From: Dyella_B sp036746095
GTDB lineage: Bacteria > Pseudomonadota > Gammaproteobacteria > Xanthomonadales > Rhodanobacteraceae
Assembly (NCBI RefSeq): GCF_036746095.1
Contig: NZ_DAIOEU010000017.1
Coordinates: forward strand, 11,013-75,012
DNA: 64,000 bases
Reading direction: 5' to 3'
Under the pieces are notes generated by a model. That model was given only the letters and a program-made list of their open reading frames with translations, was not told where the DNA came from and did not search any database. This document shows, piece by piece, positions 1 through 10,752 of this stretch (position 1 is the first letter of the stretch; the number at the start of each line of letters is the position of its first letter). The translations under genes were made by a program, and so were the position numbers.

Positions 1-892
1 GCAGCGAGGTGTTGCCATTGATCGTCATCAGCACGGTCGGCCCGCTTCCTCCGGAACCCCACTCCACCGTTCGAAACGTATCGGGTGTGGCACCGTTCGT
101 CCCGAGATAAAAACACTCACCCAGGATCTGGCCGCTGGTGTTGATTTTTTTGGCCGTGCAATAGCTGGCGCCGCTTGGCTTGAACAATATGAGGGGGGCG
201 CTGGTGCTGGTGAGCCAAAGCACTGCTACATTCTTGCCCCCGCCACCCGCGCCCGCCGGACAGTTGCCGACGATGGAAGGCGGCGCTGCATCATTGATGT
301 CTACGGGAACGCAGTTGGTGACCGAACCGAGCAAGGCCGCAGGAAGGGCCGTAGGTGTGCCGGCAGCGTTCCATATGACTGGCGTTGCGTCTTCGTTCCC
401 GTTGATGCTGGTGCCAACAATGTTTCCTTGCTGATTGACCGCAGTTTCGATGGTCTGCACATCCGCCAGCAGCCCGGCAATGCCAGGTAACGGCTGCAAT
501 TGCGTAGGTGTGATGGCTGGATTGCCAGCGTTCCAGAACACAGCCTGCGGCACGCTGTTGGCATCCTCGCAACTGCCGACAATGATCGCGCTGGGCAACA
601 GCGCATTGTTGATACCCCCCACCGTACAAGCCTCGCCACCGTTTCCATTAGTGGTAAGAGGCGCCAGCGGTACAGGCTTGCCCAGTGTGGCCGCGACAAA
701 CCCTTCGCGAATGAACGTGCCGGAAAGGCAATTGCCGACGGCGATCGCACTGTCGTTTACATCCGCCGAACTGCATTGCAATCCAGCAGATGTTCCCTCA
801 TCACTCCAACTTGCGTAAGCCGGACTGGACATGCCCGCAAGAACCATTCCCGCTGCCAGAACGCTTAGCGATGCACCAAAAGCATGACGCAT
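1..892 (-). CDS. Secreted protein of unknown function, C-terminus beyond left edge
   Basis: The frame is open from the ATG at 892 to the window edge, giving 297 residues and no stop. It begins with a Sec signal peptide (hydrophobic stretch about residues 7-22, cleavage probably after A-Y-A). The rest is Gly/Asn/Thr-rich with recurring short units of the type 'IVGxC', 'AVFWNAG', 'PVIWNAAG', spaced roughly 45-60 residues, which resembles the beta-propeller-like 'extracellular repeat, HAF family' proteins. Paired cysteines suggest periplasmic or extracellular folding. GGAGG lies 10 bases before this ATG; an in-frame ATG six bases further upstream (898) is also possible. Function is not known. 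The protein is truncated by the window, not by mutation, as far as can be seen. Confidence 0.72.
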   Translation of the reverse strand, partial: MRHAFGASLSVLAAGMVLAGMSSPAYASWSDEGTSAGLQCSSADVNDSAIAVGNCLSGTFIREGFVAATLGKPVPLAPLTTNGNGGEACTVGGINNALLPSAIIVGSCEDANSVPQAVFWNAGNPAITPTQLQPLPGIAGLLADVQTIETAVNQQGNIVGTSINGNEDATPVIWNAAGTPTALPAALLGSVTNCVPVDINDAAPPSIVGNCPAGAGGGGKNVAVLWLTSTSAPLILFKPSGASYCTAKKINTSGQILGECFYLGTNGATPDTFRTVEWGSGGSGPTVLMTINGNTSL

Positions 893-1363
893 TTGCATAA
901 AGCCTCCAGAGGAAAAAGAAAGACACACGGGCCGTTGCAACCACGTAAAGTGGCTGCAGAAGCCCGAACCGTAGCCTCACGCCGTTCAACAACACTCGTA
1001 TCGACCCGCGACCGGAAAGTCGCAAGCGCAAAAGCAGAAGAAATGCAGAAAGCAGTAACGTCGATGCCCTTCGCAACAGCCGCCTTTTACGCTTGCAAAC
1101 ATAGGCAATGCGTAAGCTCGGGGTGAATGGCGCCTTGGCACACGCGTCCCCGTTTTGACCGAAGGCGCACGACGCGGGGAAATGCCGACGCTTGCGTGGG
1201 CTGGGATGCAATCCCGGCAATGGAAAAAACGTCTGGGATGCAATCCCAGCCTACGACTCCATCCCCACAGACGGTTCTCCACTCAGTGGCTGGAGAATCC
1301 GATTGGAATGGACGAAGCGTGCCACGCAAACGCCTCGCCCTTATCAACAGCAACGGTTGCTTG
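893..1363. other. Intergenic stretch without a convincing gene
   Basis: This 470-base gap separates the leftmost gene from the acyl-CoA dehydrogenase. Open frames on both strands have poor composition and overlap each other. It probably holds the promoter of the leftmost minus-strand gene, but I see no clear -35/-10 pair. The only recognisable structure is a dispersed repeat at 1199-1255. Confidence 0.5.
1199..1255. repeat. Dispersed repeat, GCTGGGAT-type palindrome (family C)
   Basis: Two copies of the palindrome GGGATGCAATCCC lie 26 bases apart, inside the longer motif GCTGGGATGCAATCCCAGCCTACG. Related elements occur at 29998-30060, 48893-48952 and 57859-57928, all between genes. Confidence 0.7.
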
Positions 1364-2524
1364 TCAGCGCAAACCAGTCTCCGCACGCGCAATCACCAGC
1401 CGCTGGATCTCGCTGGTGCCCTCATAGATTTCAGTGATCTTCGCATCGCGGAAATAGCGCTCCAGCGGCATCTCCTTCGAATAGCCCATGCCGCCATGAA
1501 TTTGCACGGCCTGGTGCGAAATCCACATGGCCGCTTCCGAAGCCACCAGTTTCGCAATCGATGCTTCGGTACCGAAACGTCCGCCGTTCTTTTCCGCCTC
1601 GCCTTTCGCCCACGCTGCACGCAATGTAAGCAGCGTGGCCGCGTCGAGCTTGCACTTCATGTCGGCGATCTTGGCCTGCGTCATCTGGAACGTGCCGATC
1701 GGCTGGCCAAAGGCCTTGCGATCGCGCGACCACTGCAACGTCGCTTCATACGCCGCCCGCGCGATACCCACCGCCTGCGATGCAATACCGATGCGGCCGG
1801 CATCGAGCACGCCCATCGCGATCGAAAAGCCCTTGCCTTCGTCGCCGAGCAGGTCTTCCTTCGGACACACGTATTCGTTGAATTCGATTTCGCACGTGGC
1901 CGACGCGCGGATGCCCAGCTTCGGCTCCGTCTTGCCCGCATGGAAACCAGGCCGCTGCGTGTCGATGATGAACGCCGACACGCCCTTCGCCCCGATACCC
2001 GGCGTGGTGATGGCGAACAGCACGATATAGCGGGCCACCGGACCGGAGGTGATCCAGCTCTTCTTGCCGTTGATCACCCAGTCACCGTCGGCGTTCTTCG
2101 ACGCACGGGTATGCATGGCCGATGCGTCCGAACCGGACTGCGGCTCGGTCAGCGCATACGCGCCGATCGCATCACCTTGCGCAATCGCACGCACATACTT
2201 CTGCTTCTGCTCTTCCGTGCCGTGCTTGAGGATGCCGTTGCAGAACAGCGAATTGTTCACCGACATGATGGTGGACGTCGCCGCATCCGCCGCGGCAATT
2301 TCAATCACCGCCAGCGCATAGCCGATCGGATCCATCCCCGCACCGCCGTATTCATGCGGCACCTCGATACCCATCAGCCCGAGCTGGCCCATCTCGCGGA
2401 TGTTGTCCAGCGGGAACTCGCCCTTGGCATCGAGTTCGGCCGCCACCGGCACGATGCGCTTTTGCGCAAAATCGCGTGCGATGGACTGGATGGACAACTG
2501 ATCTTCGGTGAAACGGAAATCCAT
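1364..2524 (-). CDS. Acyl-CoA dehydrogenase
   Basis: This 386-residue FAD enzyme catalyses alpha,beta-dehydrogenation of acyl-CoA in fatty-acid or branched-chain amino-acid breakdown and passes electrons to ETF. The family hallmarks are in order: N-terminal helical domain (FRFTEDQLSIQ), the FAD-binding 'YALTEPQSGSDASA', the 'KKSWITSG' stretch, and C-terminal 'GGMGYSKEMPLERYFRDAKI' followed by 'IYEGTSEIQR', where the Glu of YEGT is the usual catalytic base of short-chain enzymes. Length is normal for the family. The ATG at 2524 is chosen because GGAG lies 7-8 bases upstream and family proteins start with this segment; a longer frame to 2617 has no support. Divergent from the ArsR-methyltransferase gene. 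Substrate cannot be fixed from sequence. Confidence 0.95.
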   Translation of the reverse strand: MDFRFTEDQLSIQSIARDFAQKRIVPVAAELDAKGEFPLDNIREMGQLGLMGIEVPHEYGGAGMDPIGYALAVIEIAAADAATSTIMSVNNSLFCNGILKHGTEEQKQKYVRAIAQGDAIGAYALTEPQSGSDASAMHTRASKNADGDWVINGKKSWITSGPVARYIVLFAITTPGIGAKGVSAFIIDTQRPGFHAGKTEPKLGIRASATCEIEFNEYVCPKEDLLGDEGKGFSIAMGVLDAGRIGIASQAVGIARAAYEATLQWSRDRKAFGQPIGTFQMTQAKIADMKCKLDAATLLTLRAAWAKGEAEKNGGRFGTEASIAKLVASEAAMWISHQAVQIHGGMGYSKEMPLERYFRDAKITEIYEGTSEIQRLVIARAETGLR

Positions 2525-2625
2525 GAGCGGCTCCGGGGGAAAAGGGGTGGGGAAGCCGGCCATTTTAGCTGCCCGCTGCATAAGGCCCTGTGCGAGTGCA
2601 GCAGAGCGCCTCGGCATTCATTCTC

Positions 2626-2654
2626 TTGACGGGTCACTCCTACCCGCCTACTCT
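2626..2654 (+). promoter_or_regulatory. Probable sigma-70 promoter of the ArsR-methyltransferase gene
   Basis: TTGACG (2626-2631) and TACTCT (2649-2654) are separated by 17 bases, 35 bases before the ATG at 2689. The -35 is near consensus, the -10 weaker. Confidence 0.5.
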
Positions 2655-2666
2655 TACCCATCTTTC

Positions 2667-2676
2667 TATCGCGATA
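2667..2676. promoter_or_regulatory. Palindrome TATCGCGATA, candidate ArsR operator
   Basis: A perfect 10-base palindrome lies between the predicted -10 and the start codon of the ArsR-type gene, where a bound autorepressor would block transcription. ArsR-family operators are typically short AT-flanked inverted repeats. Assignment is by position only. Confidence 0.35.
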
Positions 2677-2688
2677 TAAGGATGCACG

Positions 2689-3615
2689 ATGGATCTGGCC
2701 ACCGCCTCCAGCGTGTTGCGCCTGCTGGCCGATCCCACTCGCGTACGGCTGCTGGCGCTGCTCGAGCGGGAGGAACTGACCGTGGCCGAGCTGGCCGCGG
2801 TGCTGCATCTGGCCCAGCCACGCGTCTCCACACACCTCGCCAAGCTCAAAGAGGCCGAGCTGGTGCGCGATCGCCGCGCCGGCGTTTCGGCCTACTACCG
2901 CGCCAACAGCGAAGGCGACGAGCGCCAGCACGCGCTGATCCGCTCCCTGCGCGAAAGCATCGACGACGCCCTGCTGCGCGAAGACGCAGCGCGACTGACC
3001 GCCGTGCTGGCCCAGCGCGGCAACGCACATGGCTGGGCCGATACCGTGGCAGGCGACATGGAACGCCACTACTCGCCAGGACGCACGTGGGAAACGCTGA
3101 CCCGCGCCCTGCTGCAATTGCTGGAGACCGGCGACGTGCTGGACATCGCTTCCGGCGACGGCGTCACCGCCGAATTGCTCGCGCCGCACGCGCGCTCGAT
3201 CGTTTGCGTGGATGCGAGCGAGCGCGTGGTGGAAGCGGCGGCCAAACGGCTCGCGCCTTTCAACAATGTCGAGGTGCGCCAGGGCGACATGCATGCCTTG
3301 ACGCTGCAGGGCGGCAGCTTCGACCTGGTGTTGATGCTGCATGCGCTTACCTATTCCGAACGCCCGGCCAAGGCCGTGGCCGAAGCCGCGCGCGTGCTGC
3401 GCCCCGGCGGCAAGCTGCTGGCCGCCACGCTGGGCAAGCATGACCATCGCGCTGTGGTCGAACCCTTCGATCACCGCAACCTCGGGTTCACCGAGAGCGA
3501 ACTCACCAAGCTGGCCACGCAGGCCAAGCTTGAAGTGTTGAGTTGCAACCGCCTGAGCCGCGAGCGCAAGGCACCGCATTTCGAAGTGATCAACCTGCTC
3601 GCGCGCAAACCATGA
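2689..3615 (+). CDS. ArsR-family regulator fused to SAM-dependent methyltransferase
   Basis: This 308-residue protein has two domains. Residues about 1-95 form an ArsR winged helix (RLLADPTRVRLLALLE, then recognition helix QPRVSTHLAKLKEAELV). I do not see the CxC metal site of arsenic or zinc sensors. Residues about 120-290 form a class I methyltransferase: motif I VLDIASGDGVTAELLA, acidic end of strand 2 VCVDAS, motif II RQGDMHALTLQGGSFDLVLM. It lies about 200 bases upstream of the two metH genes in the same direction. ArsR-type SAH sensors (SahR) that control methionine-cycle genes are known, so a role in sensing SAM/SAH and regulating metH is a reasonable inference, not shown. The ATG has AAGGA about 7 bases upstream. 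Confidence 0.9.
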   Translation: MDLATASSVLRLLADPTRVRLLALLEREELTVAELAAVLHLAQPRVSTHLAKLKEAELVRDRRAGVSAYYRANSEGDERQHALIRSLRESIDDALLREDAARLTAVLAQRGNAHGWADTVAGDMERHYSPGRTWETLTRALLQLLETGDVLDIASGDGVTAELLAPHARSIVCVDASERVVEAAAKRLAPFNNVEVRQGDMHALTLQGGSFDLVLMLHALTYSERPAKAVAEAARVLRPGGKLLAATLGKHDHRAVVEPFDHRNLGFTESELTKLATQAKLEVLSCNRLSRERKAPHFEVINLLARKP

Positions 3616-3642
3616 ACGTCCCGACCTCCGTTTACTTCATAC

Positions 3643-3787
3643 CGTCATTCCGGCGAACGCCGAAGCGCTTTACAACAGCGAATGCTGGTCAATCCAGTGC
3701 AAATACTCGTCCGAAGGACACAACACCTATGTCGAGTGCTTCGCACAGCGTATTCAGACTGGATTCCGGCCTTCGCCGGAATGACGG
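3643..3787. repeat. Dispersed repeat, CGTCATTCCGGCGAA-type (family A)
   Basis: A long inverted repeat with ends CGTCATTCCGGCGAA and TTCGCCGGAATGACGG encloses a less conserved centre. It fills the gap between the ArsR-methyltransferase gene and metH part 1. Other family members are at 30077, 39287, 43306, 43481, 53604, 55274 and 63785. Confidence 0.8.
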
Positions 3788-3817
3788 CGTTGAGGCACTA
3801 CGCACAGGAGCATGTCC

Positions 3818-4903
3818 ATGAGCACCCTCCCCTGGTCTCATCCCCATCGCGTTGCCGCACTCCAAGCCGCCCTGCGCGAACGCATCCTTATTCTCGACGG
3901 CGGCATGGGCACCATGCTGCAAGGCCACTCATTGGATGAAACAGGCTTTCGCGGCGAACGCTTCGCCGAAGGCCGCGATGCGCAGCACGCACATGCACAC
4001 GATCATCCCGGCGCGTGCGACCTGAAAGGCAACAACGACCTGCTCACCCTGACCAAGCCGGAGATCATCCGCGGCGTGCACCAGGCCTATCTCGAAGCCG
4101 GCGCCGACCTGGTCGAAACCAATACCTTCAACTCCACGCGCATCAGCCAGGCCGACTACCACCTGCAACACCTGGCGTACGAGTTGAATCGCGAAGGCGC
4201 CAAGCTTGCGCGTGCCGCGTGCGATGCGTTCACCGCCAGGAACCCGGCCAAGCCGCGTTTCGCGATCGGCATCCTCGGTCCCACCAGCCGCACGGCTTCG
4301 CTGTCGCCCGACGTGAACGACCCCGGCTTTCGCAACGTCACGTTCGAAGAGCTGGTCGACAACTACACCGAAGCGGCCAGCGGCCTGCTCGACGGTGGCG
4401 CCGACATGATCATGGTGGAAACCATCTTCGACACACTCAACGCCAAGGCGGCCCTGTTCGCGCTGAGCGAGCTGTTCCGTGCACGCGGCAGCCGCGTGCC
4501 GGTGATGATCTCCGGCACCATCACCGACCGCTCCGGGCGCACGCTTTCCGGCCAGACCGCCGAAGCGTTCTATTACTCGGTCAAGCACATCCGCCCGCTG
4601 TCTGTCGGCTTGAACTGCGCGCTCGGCGCTGCCGATCTGCGTCCGCACATCCAGACCTTGGCCAACACGGCCGATTGTTACGTCAGCACTCATCCGAACG
4701 CCGGCTTGCCGAATGCGTTTGGCGAATACGACGAAACGCCCGCGCAGATGGCCGCCGTGATCGATGGCTTTGCACGCGATGGACTGCTCAACATGGTGGG
4801 CGGCTGTTGCGGCACCACGCCGGCGCACATCAAGGCGATTGCAGAGGCTGTGAGCAAGTATGTGCCGCGCCAACTTGCTTCTGAAGATAGGCAAGCGGCA
4901 TGA
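3818..4903 (+). CDS. metH: Methionine synthase part 1, homocysteine-binding module
   Basis: This is the N-terminal module of cobalamin-dependent methionine synthase, encoded as a separate gene (361 residues). It binds homocysteine through zinc for methylation. It has ILDGGMGTMLQ near the N-terminus and the three zinc cysteines, one in 'GLNCALGA' (about residue 267) and two in 'GGCCGTTPAH' (about 330-331). E. coli MetH carries this module in one 1227-residue chain; here the remaining modules are in the next gene. AGGAG at 3806-3810 is 7 bases before the ATG at 3818 but only 1 base before an ATG at 3812, so 3818 is preferred. The module needs the downstream gene product for turnover. Confidence 0.95.
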   Translation: MSTLPWSHPHRVAALQAALRERILILDGGMGTMLQGHSLDETGFRGERFAEGRDAQHAHAHDHPGACDLKGNNDLLTLTKPEIIRGVHQAYLEAGADLVETNTFNSTRISQADYHLQHLAYELNREGAKLARAACDAFTARNPAKPRFAIGILGPTSRTASLSPDVNDPGFRNVTFEELVDNYTEAASGLLDGGADMIMVETIFDTLNAKAALFALSELFRARGSRVPVMISGTITDRSGRTLSGQTAEAFYYSVKHIRPLSVGLNCALGAADLRPHIQTLANTADCYVSTHPNAGLPNAFGEYDETPAQMAAVIDGFARDGLLNMVGGCCGTTPAHIKAIAEAVSKYVPRQLASEDRQAA

Positions 4904-4930
4904 GTGCATTCCAGATGCCGCCGCGCTTCG

Positions 4931-5069
4931 CTCCCTCTCCCCGCTGGGGAGAGGGCTGGGGTGAGGGGCTGGTCTCGCCACAAACCCCCTCTTTGCAAAG
5001 CCGCTCTCATCAAACATCCCCGCAAGATTCGTCCCTCACCCTAACCCTCTCCCCGGAGGGGAGAGGGAA
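4931..5069. repeat. Dispersed repeat, CCCTCTCCCC-type (family B)
   Basis: Two half-elements face each other: CCCTCTCCCCGCTGGGGAG at the left and CCTCTCCCCGGAGGGGAG at the right, each followed or preceded by GGGGTGAGG or its complement. The element separates the two metH genes. A closely similar two-ended copy is at 56822-56950. Confidence 0.8.
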
Positions 5070-5093
5070 CTGTCCGTCGCAAGATCACCCTTG

Positions 5094-7778
<2,685 letters not shown>

Positions 7779-7786
7779 CGCCGCCC

Positions 7787-7819
7787 TCACTCCCGCCATT
7801 TCCGCGAAAGCGGGAGTGA
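7787..7819. repeat. Short inverted repeat between convergent genes
   Basis: TCACTCCCGC and GCGGGAGTGA form a 10-bp stem with a 13-base loop between the ends of metH part 2 and the LAB_N gene. It is a short relative of family A and could act as a bidirectional transcription stop, although it has no T tract. Confidence 0.5.
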
Positions 7820-7831
7820 CGGCCGAGGGCG

Positions 7832-8161
7832 TTACGCCTTGTCCCCGATCTCATCCCGCCCGTGATGCCGCATATGCATCACCAGGTTGTAAACCGACAC
7901 GAACACCGGGAAGAAGTTGGAAAGAATGCCCACCGAGTCATTCTTGCCGAACACGAAATAGGCCAGCAGCAAGGCGCTGCCCGACACCGACATCCACCAG
8001 AACGACAGCGGCATCACCACCCGCTTGTATTTGCGCGTGTAATAGAGCTGCACGAACCAGCGCCCGGTGAACATGAAAGTACCCATGAAGCCGACCACCT
8101 TCCAGGGCGTGAGATGGAAATTCTGCAGGGCATGCAGCATGTGCGAGAGATCGAAATGCAT
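7832..8161 (-). CDS. LAB_N domain membrane protein
   Basis: This small integral membrane protein (109 residues from the ATG at 8161) has about three transmembrane segments and the conserved pattern 'LTPWKVVGFMGTFMFTGRWFVQLYYTRK' near the N-terminus, split here by its WK and RWFVQ motifs. This matches the 'lipid A biosynthesis N-terminal' (LAB_N) family, often found next to glycosyltransferases that modify lipid A. No such partner is adjacent here. A longer start at 8194 adds 11 residues; neither start has a clear Shine-Dalgarno. The biochemical role of the stand-alone domain is not established. Confidence 0.85.
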   Translation of the reverse strand: MHFDLSHMLHALQNFHLTPWKVVGFMGTFMFTGRWFVQLYYTRKYKRVVMPLSFWWMSVSGSALLLAYFVFGKNDSVGILSNFFPVFVSVYNLVMHMRHHGRDEIGDKA

Positions 8162-8268
8162 GGGTGGCCGCTTGGCAAAAAAGAAACGGGCCATTTTAGC
8201 CGCCCGGAGGCGCTAGGGATGCTCTGATCTGTTCCACGTACCCGGCAACGCAACGGCCCCACAGGCGG

Positions 8269-8297
8269 TTGACGTTTCAGCCCATGGTCCGTATAGT
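8269..8297 (+). promoter_or_regulatory. Sigma-70 promoter of tRNA-Val
   Basis: TTGACG (8269-8274) and TATAGT (8292-8297) are separated by exactly 17 bases and lie 14 bases before the tRNA, followed by a GC-rich stretch typical of stringently controlled stable-RNA promoters. Confidence 0.8.
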
Positions 8298-8311
8298 TGC
8301 GCGTTCCCGGC

Positions 8312-8386
8312 GGGCGGTTAGCTCAGCGGTAGAGCACTGCCTTCACACGGCAGGTGTCACAAGTTCGATCCTTGTACCGCCCACCA
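8312..8386 (+). tRNA. tRNA-Val (anticodon CAC)
   Basis: The 75-base sequence folds into a cloverleaf. The acceptor stem GGGCGGT pairs with ACCGCCC, the D arm is GCTC..GAGC, the anticodon stem CTGCC/GGCAG holds the loop TTCACAC with anticodon CAC, and the T arm contains GTTCGATCC. The CCA end is encoded. It reads GUG valine codons. It has its own promoter and terminator, so it is a single-gene unit. Confidence 0.97.
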
Positions 8387-8404
8387 CTCCAGTTTCAAGA
8401 AAAG

Positions 8405-8430
8405 AAGGCTACCTCCCGGTGGCCTTTTTT
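8405..8430 (+). terminator. Rho-independent terminator of tRNA-Val
   Basis: AAGGCTACC and GGTGGCCTT form a 9-bp stem (one G-T pair) with a 4-base loop, followed by a run of T, 18 bases after the tRNA. Confidence 0.9.
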
Positions 8431-8736
8431 GTTGCCGGGGGCGGGCTTGCGCGCATGCCCGCCACTTGCAAAAAAGACGCTTGCGCAGTCACTTATTGGC
8501 GGACCGTCATGCAAGCGGCAATGAATGCACCGCCAAACAAAAACGTTCGCATGCACGCACCGGCACACGCATGCGTTTCATGCGGCTGACACATCGATGA
8601 AGCATGCTACGCCATGGAAATGGCGCCTTCCCCTGCCCCCTTCTTTCCGTGAAGAAATGCATTGACACGGCATGCGCGTTCTTTTCAAGCATCCGATGAG
8701 AAGGTGCCGAACGTCCCCGTCTTCGCCCCGACAACC
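8431..8736. other. Intergenic stretch, nothing recognised
   Basis: About 300 bases follow the tRNA terminator. Frames here are short and of poor composition, and I see no clear promoter, repeat or RNA. Confidence 0.4.
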
Positions 8737-8931
8737 ATGAGCATCCGCAACGCCATCATCGCCAGACGCAAGCGCACGATCGGCCTGTCCGAGCAGGAGC
8801 GTGCCACCACGGAGGCGCACCGCCGCCGCGGGGGCAAGGCGAGCCAGGAGGGTGGCAAGCGGAGGATGGGGCCAACCCTGGCGCAGTGGGAATATGCCGG
8901 CCGTCGGCACGCCATCTGGGCGGACTGGTAA
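8737..8931 (+). CDS. Small basic hypothetical protein
   Basis: A 64-residue frame starting at ATG 8737 encodes a basic, arginine-rich peptide (MSIRNAIIARRKRTIG...) ending in WEYAGRRHAIWADW. Third codon positions are strongly GC-rich, as in real genes of this genome, which is the main support. There is no clear ribosome-binding site and I do not recognise a family. It is convergent with the DUF4142 gene, whose stop is 8 bases away. Confidence 0.35.
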   Translation: MSIRNAIIARRKRTIGLSEQERATTEAHRRRGGKASQEGGKRRMGPTLAQWEYAGRRHAIWADW

Positions 8932-8938
8932 TTCCTGC

Positions 8939-9538
8939 CTATTGGCTTTCGCGCCGCTGCTGCGCGGGGCCGCCTTCCTTCATCAATGCACGTGCCGCAG
9001 CCAGGTGTCCCTGCAGCACGGGGATCCCGCGCGCGGCGATGGTTTTCAGGCGATCGTCCGCGGCGGTTTTGGCAGCCGCTTCGTAGGCCGCGATGATGCT
9101 GCGGTGCTCCTTCACCATCATGCCGGCAAAGGCCTGGTCGAAGGCTTCGCCATGCAACGATTGCAAGTGCGCTTGCATCGCGCGGATGCTCCGCACCGGC
9201 ACGCCATGCGCGTGGCCCTTGCTGCCCTTGCCCGCCGCGAACTGCGCAAATTGCAGGTTGAGCGCGGCGTGGTCGCTGACGATGCGGCTCGCCAACGCTC
9301 GCATGCGCGGGTTGTCGGACCGGCCCATGGCCAGCTTGGCCAGCGTGATCTGCATGGCGTCGTCTGCCGTTGCCTGTGCCACGAACGCCTGCTCCCGCGC
9401 ATCGAGGGTGTGGTGATGCTCGCCGCGCCTGTTCGACTTCGACGTCGCTGCCTTCTGCGCAAAACCGACCGCGGGCAACAAGGCAAGGCAGAGCAATAAC
9501 GGTAGACGGGTCGATGCGAACGCGCGCGTCCTGGTCAC
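8939..9538 (-). CDS. DUF4142 protein, periplasmic
   Basis: This 199-residue protein has a Sec signal peptide (LPLLLCLALLPAVGFA) and a ferritin-like DUF4142 core of four helices: 'FVAQATADDAMQITLAKLA', 'ASRIVSDHAALNLQFAQFA', 'FDQAFAGMMVKEHRSIIAAYEAA' and 'RGIPVLQGHLAAARAL'. DUF4142 proteins are frequent in stress and desiccation gene sets; no enzymatic activity is established. The start is GTG at 9538, overlapping the TGA of the upstream SDR gene by four bases (GTGA), so the two are translationally coupled. A paralogue lies at 45246-45782. Confidence 0.88.
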   Translation of the reverse strand: MTRTRAFASTRLPLLLCLALLPAVGFAQKAATSKSNRRGEHHHTLDAREQAFVAQATADDAMQITLAKLAMGRSDNPRMRALASRIVSDHAALNLQFAQFAAGKGSKGHAHGVPVRSIRAMQAHLQSLHGEAFDQAFAGMMVKEHRSIIAAYEAAAKTAADDRLKTIAARGIPVLQGHLAAARALMKEGGPAQQRRESQ

Positions 9539-10554
9539 GGCTGTCCCCGCCCGCCGGATTCGCCGTAGATCTGCCCCGTCACGTAACTCGATTCGGCCGC
9601 GGCAAGCTGCACATACACGTGTGCGATTTCCGCCGGTTGTCCCGGGCGGCCCATGGGCGTGGTCTGGCCGAACTCCCTGAGGTTCTTCTCGCTCTGTCCG
9701 TCACTCACCTGCAGCGGCGTCCAGAACGGGCCCGGCGCAACGCCGTTAACGCGAATGCCGCGCTTGATCATCTGCTTGGCCAGCCCTTTGGTGAAGGTGA
9801 CGATGCCGCCCTTGGTCAAAGCATAGTCCAGCAGATTCTCGGAAGGATCGTACGCATTCACCGAAGCAGTGTTGATGATGGCCGAGCCCGGCGGCATATG
9901 CGCGACGGCGGCCTTGGTGATCCAGAACATCGCGTAGAGATTGGTCTTCAAGGTCCAGTCGAAATACTCGCTGGAAATGTCCAGGATCGATTCGAAACTG
10001 TGTTGCCGTCCGGCATTGTTCACCAGCAGATCGATGCCGCCGAACGCATCGATCACCCGCGTCACCATGTTCTGGCAAAACGCCTCGTTGCGAATATCGC
10101 CCGGCAACGCCAGCGCCTTGCGCCCGGTTTGCTGGATCTGTGCGATGACGTCGCGCGCATCGGGCTCTTCGGCGGGCAAGTAGGAAATCGCCACATCGGC
10201 GCCTTCGCGCGCAAAGGCAATCGCCGCAGCGCGGCCAATCCCGGAATCGCCGCCAGTGATCAGCGCGCGGCGCCCCAGCAATTTGCCACTGCCGCGATAA
10301 CTGGTTTCGCCATGGTCCGGGCGCGGGCGCATCTTTCCGGCCAACCCCGGCCAGGCTTGCGATTGCGCCTCGAACGGCGGATGCGGATACCCCTGGCGCG
10401 GATCTTTCAACGGCAGGGCCTGCTGACTTGCGCCGCTCCTGTCTTCCGGTTGCGAGGCGCGCGCCGAACCGATCACGGCGGTTGCCATGCCCAGGGAAGC
10501 CCCCTGCATCAGCCGCCTGCGCGAGGTGGAAATACGCTGGTTGTCATTGCTCAT
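9535..10554 (-). CDS. SDR oxidoreductase with Tat signal (YghA-like)
   Basis: This 339-residue short-chain dehydrogenase resembles the YghA group. The N-terminus carries a twin-arginine signal (STSRRRLMQG followed by a hydrophobic Ala-rich stretch), so it is probably exported folded. The Rossmann motif is ITGGDSGIGRA, followed by NNAG, the catalytic Ser in INTASVNAY, and Tyr/Lys in YALTK. The segment 'RPDHGETSYRGSGKL' before the fold is typical of this subgroup. A paralogue without the signal (25243-26142) shares the same domain plan. The start is ATG 10554, preferred over a GTG nine bases upstream. The NAD(P) source for a periplasmic SDR is unclear, and the physiological substrate is unknown. 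Confidence 0.9.
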   Translation of the reverse strand: MSNDNQRISTSRRRLMQGASLGMATAVIGSARASQPEDRSGASQQALPLKDPRQGYPHPPFEAQSQAWPGLAGKMRPRPDHGETSYRGSGKLLGRRALITGGDSGIGRAAAIAFAREGADVAISYLPAEEPDARDVIAQIQQTGRKALALPGDIRNEAFCQNMVTRVIDAFGGIDLLVNNAGRQHSFESILDISSEYFDWTLKTNLYAMFWITKAAVAHMPPGSAIINTASVNAYDPSENLLDYALTKGGIVTFTKGLAKQMIKRGIRVNGVAPGPFWTPLQVSDGQSEKNLREFGQTTPMGRPGQPAEIAHVYVQLAAAESSYVTGQIYGESGGRGQP

Positions 10555-10752
10555 GGCACGCACTGCCTTATTGTTGCCAGGCTTGGCGTTGAAAAAGGGA
10601 TGCTAGTGCGTGGGGCGGTGGATGGCAGGTCTACGAATGCGCAAGACGGCGTCAACGGCGCTTTCATCGCCGCCATGGAGGCGCGGATGAAAAACTCCCC
10701 ACACCGCCATGCAAGCCATGCCGGGATTTCATTTTTCCATCTACATCCGCGC

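Noticed and set aside
1127..2629. A 500-residue plus-strand frame opposite the acyl-CoA dehydrogenase
   Set aside because: The minus strand has the enzyme with catalytic Glu and FAD motifs. The plus frame shows no domain and a skewed composition.
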